Assembly (NCBI GenBank): GCA_947466425.1 | Contig: CANIBZ010000025.1 | Coordinates: forward strand, 1 to 37,200 | Length of the DNA stretch: 37,200 bases | Direction of reading: 5' to 3' | Source: Flavobacteriales bacterium | GTDB lineage: Bacteria > Bacteroidota > Bacteroidia > Flavobacteriales_D > Sanyastnellaceae | In this document: one piece after another, positions 32,002-37,200 of the stretch | How positions within the stretch are numbered: the stretch's first letter is position 1 | How the letters are laid out: each line of letters begins with the position of its first letter | Notes under the pieces: generated by a model | What the model was told of the DNA's origin: nothing | What the model saw: only the letters and a program-made list of their open reading frames with translations | Databases searched by the model: none | Translations under genes and position numbers: made by a program

Positions 32002-34002
32002 ATGAAGTTAGACGGTAAAATTCCAGAAGGGCCACTTGATCAAAAGTGGACCAAGTATAAAAACTCAGTTCGTTTGGTGAATCCTTCGAACAAGAGAAAC
32101 ATTGAAGTGATTGTTGTTGGAACCGGTTTGGCTGGTTCTTCTGCAGCTGCCTCCTTGGCTGAAATGGGCTACAAGGTGAAAGCGTTTTGTTTTCAAGATA
32201 GTCCACGCCGTGCGCACTCTATTGCGGCGCAAGGGGGTATTAACGCTGCGAAGAATTACATGAACGATGGTGACAGCACGTATCGTTTGTTTTATGATAC
32301 CATTAAAGGTGGTGACTACCGCGCACGCGAAGCGAACGTTCATCGTTTGGCAGAAGTAAGCGCGAGCATCATTGACCAATGTGTAGCGCAAGGTGTTCCT
32401 TTTGCTCGCGATTACGGCGGGTTGTTAGACAACCGTTCGTTCGGGGGAACACAAGTTTCTCGCACTTTTTATGCAAAAGGACAAACGGGGCAACAACTTT
32501 TATTAGGAGCCTATTCGGCATTGAGCCGTCAGATTGGCAAGGGAAGTGTGAAGTTGTACAATCGTCACGAGATGATGGATTTGGTTGTTGTAGATGGAAA
32601 GGCTAGAGGAATTATTGCGCGTAACATGATTACGGGTGAAATAGAAAGTCACAGTGGCCATGCGGTTGTGTTGTGCACAGGTGGATACGGAAACGTGTTT
32701 TTCCTTTCAACCAATGCAATGGGATCGAATGTTACAGCGGCATGGCGCGCACACCGCAGAGGTGCTGCATTTGCGAATGCTTGTTTCACACAGATTCACC
32801 CAACGTGCATTCCAGTAAGTGGTGACCATCAGTCGAAATTAACTTTGATGTCTGAGTCGTTGCGTAACGACGGACGTATTTGGGTTCCACTTCACAAAGA
32901 AGATGCAGAGGCGATTCGTGCGAAAAAATTGAAGCCAACCGATCTTCCTGAAGAACGTCGCGATTATTATTTAGAGCGTCGTTACCCGGCTTTCGGAAAC
33001 TTGGTTCCTCGCGACGTGGCATCACGTGCTGCGAAGGAACGTTGCGATGCAGGATACGGAGTGAATGCAACAGGTGAGGCGGTATACTTAGACTTTGCTT
33101 CAGCCATTATGCGTTACGGTAAGACGGCTGCAACAGTGCAAGGTGTTCACAACGCAACTGAAGATCAAATTCGTGAATTAGGAACCAAAGTGGTTGAAGG
33201 AAAATACGGAAACTTGTTCCAGATGTACGAGCAAATCGTAGCTGAGAATCCGTATAAGACTCCTATGATGATTTATCCAGCTGTTCACTACACAATGGGT
33301 GGATTGTGGGTTGACTATGAGTTGATGACTACTGTAACAGGTTGTTATGCTTGTGGAGAAGCGAACTTCAGTGATCACGGTGCTAACCGTTTAGGTGCAT
33401 CGGCATTAATGCAAGGACTGGCAGACGGATATTTCGTACTTCCATATACCATAGGAAATTATTTGGCAGATGAAATTAGCACCGGTGCTATTTCAACCAA
33501 AACTCCAGAATTCGTAGAAGCAGAAAAGGCGGTAAGAGAAAGATTGGAAGGGTTATTCAAAACAACAGGAACTGAAACGGTAGATACTTACCACAAGAAA
33601 TTGGGTAAGATTATTTGGGACTATTGTGGAATGGCGCGTAACAAACAAGGTTTGGAATTCGCTATTTCTGAGATTCGTAAGATTCGTGAAGAGTTCTACA
33701 AGAATGTGAAAGTTCCTGGAGGAATGACTGGCGTTAATACGGAATTAGAGAAAGCAACGCGTGTTGCCGACTTCATTGAATTGGGCGAGTTAATGTGTTT
33801 AGATGCATTGGAGCGCAACGAATCATGCGGTGGTCATTTCCGTGAAGAATACCAAACAGAAGAGGGTGAAGCTTTGCGTGTAGATGAAACATTCAGCTAC
33901 GTAGCTGCATGGGAGTTTACAGGTGATCCTTCTGCTCCGAAGATGAACAAAGAAGATTTGATTTACGAAAACATTAAAGTTCAACAACGATCATACAAAT
34001 AA
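32002..34002 (+). CDS. sdhA: Succinate dehydrogenase / fumarate reductase flavoprotein subunit
   Basis: A 666-residue catalytic subunit oxidising succinate to fumarate on covalent FAD. It shows [25 protein letters not shown] (dinucleotide-binding fold), [17 protein letters not shown] with the FAD-linking histidine, THP-like sequence [14 protein letters not shown], an arginine-rich capping domain ([17 protein letters not shown]) and [15 protein letters not shown].. followed by [18 protein letters not shown]. Type B, working with SdhC and SdhB. It follows sdhC by 22 bp, and sdhB starts 1 bp after its stop. Confidence 0.97.
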   Translation: MKLDGKIPEGPLDQKWTKYKNSVRLVNPSNKRNIEVIVVGTGLAGSSAAASLAEMGYKVKAFCFQDSPRRAHSIAAQGGINAAKNYMNDGDSTYRLFYDTIKGGDYRAREANVHRLAEVSASIIDQCVAQGVPFARDYGGLLDNRSFGGTQVSRTFYAKGQTGQQLLLGAYSALSRQIGKGSVKLYNRHEMMDLVVVDGKARGIIARNMITGEIESHSGHAVVLCTGGYGNVFFLSTNAMGSNVTAAWRAHRRGAAFANACFTQIHPTCIPVSGDHQSKLTLMSESLRNDGRIWVPLHKEDAEAIRAKKLKPTDLPEERRDYYLERRYPAFGNLVPRDVASRAAKERCDAGYGVNATGEAVYLDFASAIMRYGKTAATVQGVHNATEDQIRELGTKVVEGKYGNLFQMYEQIVAENPYKTPMMIYPAVHYTMGGLWVDYELMTTVTGCYACGEANFSDHGANRLGASALMQGLADGYFVLPYTIGNYLADEISTGAISTKTPEFVEAEKAVRERLEGLFKTTGTETVDTYHKKLGKIIWDYCGMARNKQGLEFAISEIRKIREEFYKNVKVPGGMTGVNTELEKATRVADFIELGELMCLDALERNESCGGHFREEYQTEEGEALRVDETFSYVAAWEFTGDPSAPKMNKEDLIYENIKVQQRSYK

Positions 34003-34003
34003 G

Positions 34004-34771
34004 ATGAGCAACGGAAACATGAACCTTACGCTAAAAGTTTGGCGTCAGTCCAACAGCACTGCTGCTGGAAAAATGGAGAACTACCAATTGGGTGGTGTAT
34101 CTCCGGATATGTCTTTCTTAGAAATGATTGACATGTTGAACGAGCAAATTATTCGCAAGGGTGAAGATGCTATTGCGTTCGACCACGATTGCCGTGAAGG
34201 AATTTGTGGAATGTGCAGCATGTTCATCAACGGTGAAGCGCACGGTCCGAACCGTGGGGTAACCACTTGTCAATTGCACATGCGTTCGTTCAAAGACGGC
34301 GATACCATTTACATTGAACCGTGGAGAGCTGAAGGTTTCCCAGTGGTGAAAGATTTGATGGTAGACCGCGCAGCGTTCGATCGTATTATTCAATCGGGTG
34401 GATTCGTTTCTGTGAATACTTCTGGAAGAACCATGGATGCGAATGCGATTCCAATTCCGAAGGACGATGCAGATAAGGCGTTCGATGCGGCAACTTGTAT
34501 TGGATGTGGCGCTTGCGTAGCCACTTGTCCGAACAGTTCAGCCATGTTGTTCGTGAGTGCGAAAGTTTCTCAATTCGCGTTGTTACCACAAGGACATCCA
34601 GAACGCAAAGAGCGTGTATTGAATATGGTGAAGCAAATGGATGAAGAAGGATTTGGAAATTGCAGCAACATTGGTGCTTGCGAGGTTCAATGTCCGAAGA
34701 ACATTAGCATTGAAAACATTGCTCGCATGAACAGAGAGTATCTTTCTGCTAGCGTGAAACCAGAGAATTGA
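34004..34771 (+). CDS. sdhB: Succinate dehydrogenase iron-sulfur subunit
   Basis: A 255-residue electron-transfer subunit. It has a 2Fe-2S ferredoxin domain with the C63-REGIC-GMC cluster, then the C165[12 protein letters not shown] and CEVQCPK motifs for the 4Fe-4S and 3Fe-4S clusters. It passes electrons from SdhA flavin to the SdhC haem/quinone site. Its TGA shares a base with the PAP2 ATG (TGATG). The operon terminator lies 17 nt past the stop. Confidence 0.97.
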   Translation: MSNGNMNLTLKVWRQSNSTAAGKMENYQLGGVSPDMSFLEMIDMLNEQIIRKGEDAIAFDHDCREGICGMCSMFINGEAHGPNRGVTTCQLHMRSFKDGDTIYIEPWRAEGFPVVKDLMVDRAAFDRIIQSGGFVSVNTSGRTMDANAIPIPKDDADKAFDAATCIGCGACVATCPNSSAMLFVSAKVSQFALLPQGHPERKERVLNMVKQMDEEGFGNCSNIGACEVQCPKNISIENIARMNREYLSASVKPEN

Positions 34772-35421
34772 TGATCAGAATTTCTGTGAAGCACCAAGCG
34801 CTCGTTTTGCTCTTGGTGCTTTTTTGTTTTAAGTCGAATGGCCAAGCTGCTTGGGATTTGAATCTCTTGGCGAAGATCAATGGTGGTCCTGAAAAATCTG
34901 ATCGATTTTGGGAAGCCTACACAAATAGCATCACTTATGTTACTGTCGGAACCCCGCTACTGGTCGGCACTGTAGGCGTTTTGAAAAAGGACGAATTCGT
35001 GAAGCGACAATTTGTAGGAATGGCCGGGGGATTGGCATTGAATGGATTTGTTACTGTTGCATTGAAATATGGAATAGCTCGGCCACGTCCCTTTGTTTCG
35101 CATGGTGATTTGATTTACAAGAAGACGGAAGCTGGGAGTTTGTCGTTTCCATCTGGACATACGAGTTCTGCTTTTCAGTGGGCGACGAGTTGTGTGTTGG
35201 CGAAGCCGAAATGGTATGTTGCCGTTCCCGCTTATATGTATGCCTGTGGAATTGGTTATTCGCGGATGCATTTAGGCGCGCATTATCCGACCGATGTTAT
35301 GGCAGGAGCATTCGTGGGCACAGCCAGTGCCTTTGCTTCGTATTACATTAACAATTGGTTTTGGAAGAAAATCGACTCAAGAAAAAAGTCGAGTTCTCTG
35401 CTTATCACACCTTCATTTTAA
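34771..35421 (+). CDS. PAP2-family phosphatase, exported
   Basis: A 216-residue protein from ATG 34771 with a signal peptide whose hydrophobic core is ALVLLLVLFCF, cleaved near KSNGQA. The acid-phosphatase superfamily motifs are intact: KYGIARPRP (KxxxxxxRP), PSGHTSS and SRMHLGAHYPTDVMAG. It may dephosphorylate undecaprenyl pyrophosphate or a lipid phosphate in the periplasm. The start overlaps the sdhB stop (TGATG), and the first 17 codons also form the sdh operon terminator. No other in-frame ATG precedes the mature region, so the terminator cannot be moved outside the gene by choosing a later start. Confidence 0.88.
   Translation: MIRISVKHQALVLLLVLFCFKSNGQAAWDLNLLAKINGGPEKSDRFWEAYTNSITYVTVGTPLLVGTVGVLKKDEFVKRQFVGMAGGLALNGFVTVALKYGIARPRPFVSHGDLIYKKTEAGSLSFPSGHTSSAFQWATSCVLAKPKWYVAVPAYMYACGIGYSRMHLGAHYPTDVMAGAFVGTASAFASYYINNWFWKKIDSRKKSSSLLITPSF
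34789..34830 (+). terminator. sdhCAB terminator inside the PAP2 signal-peptide codons
   Basis: A perfect 10-bp stem AAGCACCAAG (34789-34798) / CTTGGTGCTT (34812-34821) with an inner GC/GC pair, followed by TTTTGTTTT. It lies 17 nt after the sdhB stop and 18-60 nt into the PAP2 frame. Confidence 0.8.
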
Positions 35422-35429
35422 GTCATAAA

Positions 35430-35452
35430 AAAAGCCGCGAGTTTCGGCTTTT
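35430..35452. terminator. Bidirectional terminator after the PAP2 gene
   Basis: An 8-bp stem AAAAGCCG / CGGCTTTT with a 7-nt loop, between convergent stops at 35421 and 35473. The minus strand continues with a run of T (TTTTTTTATG), the better direction. On the plus strand the U-run is only four bases. Confidence 0.75.
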
Positions 35453-35472
35453 GAATGGTAGAAGTTGTTAGC

Positions 35473-35898
35473 TTATTGTTTGAATCCCGAAACAATACTG
35501 ATACATCCGATGTGTTGAACCACCGCGTCTTTTTGCTCTGGAACTTTAATTTTAATTACAAGTTGTTGCGTGTTTTTCATTTTGAATTCAAAGGCCTCTT
35601 TGTCTTGTGCGCCTTTGTTCGTGTAGATCTGTTTTCCGTTGATGTCACTAACAGTGAATTCAACATCGCCAAGGATAGGGTGAGCAACAACCAACAAGCG
35701 ATAGTCGCGACCACCGAAGAAGGTTACCATTAATTCAGCATCTTCGCCAGGAGCCATTTGCGCTGAATTGTAACTGTCGTTTTGAACGTACCCATTCAAT
35801 TTTGGAAGGACTTTATTTTTGGTGAAGGGCTTGCATTGCGCCGATGCGAATGAAGGGATAAAGACCAATAAGAACAGGAGAATTTTATATGCTTTCAT
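35473..35898 (-). CDS. Exported hypothetical protein
   Basis: A 141-residue protein with signal peptide MKAYKILLFLLVFIPSFASAQ and a mature beta-rich domain (YVQNDSYNSAQMAPGEDAELMVTFFGGRDYRLLVVAHPILGDVEFTVSD) containing two cysteines, one near each end (CKPF and GCISIV), that could form a disulfide. I think I know similar unnamed proteins in Flavobacteriales but cannot assign a function. It follows the lipoprotein gene at 35916 by 17 bp on the same strand, probably as one transcript. Confidence 0.75.
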   Translation of the reverse strand: MKAYKILLFLLVFIPSFASAQCKPFTKNKVLPKLNGYVQNDSYNSAQMAPGEDAELMVTFFGGRDYRLLVVAHPILGDVEFTVSDINGKQIYTNKGAQDKEAFEFKMKNTQQLVIKIKVPEQKDAVVQHIGCISIVSGFKQ

Positions 35899-35915
35899 GA
35901 TATCTGCTGAATTTT

Positions 35916-36833
35916 TTATTGAATGTATTTGTTACGAATCACAACGGTTTCTGCTGCTATTTTAGCGAGTGTTGCATCGCTCATTGTAACAGTTTCTGTG
36001 CTGCCAATTGTGGTTACACCGCCTTCTTTTTCCACGGAAGTTTCACCCTTCACTACAATTACATCTTTGTAAATGGCTTGAAGTCTAGTCAGATCTTCTT
36101 TCATGCGATTCACGCGATCGCTAGTAGCGAATAAATTCAAATAACTCACCAATTGATTGAGTGAATATGTTTGTTCAGCAACGCGCTGCTTCATACTCTT
36201 CTCCCCATTTTTTCCGGCGTACTGCGTAGACAAATAAAGTGTTTCAACCCAAGCTCCTGCAACTATTAGTGCGCTTACATCTGTGCGCTTTCCTTCTTTC
36301 AAGTAGGCATTCACATTTTGATAAGAAAGTGTTACGTAGCTTAACAATGAATCTTTGTTGTTCTGATTTTTCTGAACACGCTCCATGAATTTTTCATCCA
36401 TGGCTGCGTCTATTCCTAATGCGTTGGACAGTGTTTTCGAAGCGGCTAAGTAGTTTACAGACTCTTGCTTTTGCTCGAATACAGTGCTGTAACTTAGGTC
36501 AGCCGCGTAGATCCCAAGGTTGATTGCGCGATTTTCTTCGTCGACATATTTCGCAACTTTATCTACTGAGTTCAACATGGCTTTATCGAAGCTGAATCCA
36601 GCATCTTTAATCATGTCGGCCATTTCAATAGGAGCAGGAATGCTGAAAAAGATTTGCTTCAACGCTTGCTCGCGGTCTTTGAAGAATTCGTCTTTGTTTG
36701 TGAGCTCGCTCGCACCAGATTCTAGAGGAGCTTTGTTTTCAGCGGGGGTTTTGCTTCCGCCGCAAGCAACAAGTGCCAGGCTTCCGATGCACACGCTTGC
36801 AATAGCGGCGAGGGAGAGGTGTTTTTTAATCAT
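35916..36833 (-). CDS. Lipoprotein of unknown function
   Basis: From ATG 36833 it is a 305-residue protein with a lipobox LVAC (C24), then GGSKTPAENK and a largely helical body (DREQALKQIFFSIPAPIEMADMIKDAGFSFDKAML, VAKYVDEENRAINLGIYAADLSY). I recognise no family with certainty. A longer frame from 36956 would add 41 residues and hide the signal peptide, so I reject it. It is 79 bp downstream of polA on the same strand and likely co-transcribed with the 35473 gene. Confidence 0.8.
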   Translation of the reverse strand: MIKKHLSLAAIASVCIGSLALVACGGSKTPAENKAPLESGASELTNKDEFFKDREQALKQIFFSIPAPIEMADMIKDAGFSFDKAMLNSVDKVAKYVDEENRAINLGIYAADLSYSTVFEQKQESVNYLAASKTLSNALGIDAAMDEKFMERVQKNQNNKDSLLSYVTLSYQNVNAYLKEGKRTDVSALIVAGAWVETLYLSTQYAGKNGEKSMKQRVAEQTYSLNQLVSYLNLFATSDRVNRMKEDLTRLQAIYKDVIVVKGETSVEKEGGVTTIGSTETVTMSDATLAKIAAETVVIRNKYIQ

Positions 36834-36912
36834 TTGAACCGATTGAATAGTTAGAGTTCTTTGGTACGGGTTATTGCCAATAAAGTTACAAGATAGCACA
36901 AATAAAATGATT

Positions 36913-37200
36913 TTAGTGAGCCTCGAGCCAGTTGTTTCCCGCTTGAATCTCCACATCGAGTGGCACCGAAAGCTTCACCGCATTCTCCATTTGATGTTTA
37001 ACTAACGCGAAGACCTGATCTACTTCTTCTTTTGGTGTGTCGAAGAGCAATTCATCGTGAACTTGAAGTACCATTCTTGTTTTCAAATTAGCATTCTTCA
37101 ATGCTGATTGAATTTTCACCATGGCTACTTTAATGACATCGGCTGCTGAACCTTGAATAGGTGCATTCACCGCGTTGCGCTCTGCGAAGCTTCTTGAGAT
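36913..37200 (-). CDS. polA: DNA polymerase I, C-terminal part (runs off the window)
   Basis: Only the last 95 codons are present; the frame is open to the window edge, which reads ISRSFAERNAVNAPIQGSAAD. The sequence contains the polymerase palm motif C, MVLQVHDELLFD (HDE catalytic residues), followed by the family's terminal helices and a stop at 36913-36915. The rest of the gene (thumb, fingers and any exonuclease domains) lies to the right. It fills gaps and replaces primers in replication and repair. Confidence 0.97.
   Translation of the reverse strand: MSRSFAERNAVNAPIQGSAADVIKVAMVKIQSALKNANLKTRMVLQVHDELLFDTPKEEVDQVFALVKHQMENAVKLSVPLDVEIQAGNNWLEAH

Overview
The window is a dense block of chromosomal housekeeping genes from a member of the Bacteroidota, most likely a Flavobacteriales-type marine or freshwater bacterium (inference). 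The evidence is: promoters of the TTTG / TAnnTTTG type rather than -35/-10; A-rich leaders without Shine-Dalgarno sequences; a T9SS type A C-terminal sorting domain and a DUF4835/PorD-like protein; the phylum-typical orders bamD-rpoZ(omega)-coaBC-DUF4835-recN, truB-queA, rplM-rpsI-rpsB-tsf and sdhC-sdhA-sdhB; an IPExxxVDY-family gene directly ahead of pyk; and FtsZ with a very long linker. I see no tRNA, rRNA, CRISPR array, insertion sequence or phage gene, and no gene-free stretch longer than about 200 bp.

Layout. 1-7.6 kb: a small DUF5684-like membrane protein converges on a long urocanate hydratase (hutU), which follows a beta-barrel porin and a DUF5522 protein. A PLP-dependent ACC deaminase/D-cysteine desulfhydrase-like gene starts back to back with DUF5522 and converges on pyk, which lies behind an IPExxxVDY gene and an LD-carboxypeptidase gene. 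7.6-13.4 kb: metG converges on ftsZ, followed by a Fur-family regulator and three small genes (secreted MORN/YwqK-like protein, conserved cytosolic protein, Ig-like lipoprotein). 13.4-19.9 kb: cyclophilin lipoprotein and pheS, pyruvate dehydrogenase pdhA-pdhC, a T9SS-exported choice-of-anchor V protein, and an alpha-oxoamine synthase of the sphingolipid/sulfonolipid type. 19.9-26.9 kb: envelope biogenesis (bamD), RNA polymerase omega, coenzyme A synthesis (coaBC), a T9SS-associated protein, recN, truB and queA. 27-29.6 kb: L13-S9-S2-EF-Ts. 29.7-37.2 kb: a metallo-beta-lactamase/rhodanese protein, the succinate dehydrogenase operon, a PAP2 phosphatase, two exported hypothetical proteins and the 3' part of polA.

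No exotic system (defence, biosynthetic cluster, mobile element) is present. The most unusual structure is in how transcription ends. At four tight convergent junctions (pyk, ftsZ, the MORN-like gene, the Ig-like lipoprotein) the only good intrinsic terminator I can find for the minus-strand gene lies inside the last codons of the opposing plus-strand gene, so one DNA segment is both protein code and terminator. A fifth terminator, for sdhCAB, lies inside the signal-peptide codons of the following PAP2 gene. Where the intergenic space is wide enough, ordinary bidirectional terminators lie between the genes instead. Other points worth checking are a 16-nt extended promoter core shared by the ribosomal-protein and sdh operons, palindromes overlapping two promoters, possible leaderless starts, and two divergent genes with no bases between their start codons.
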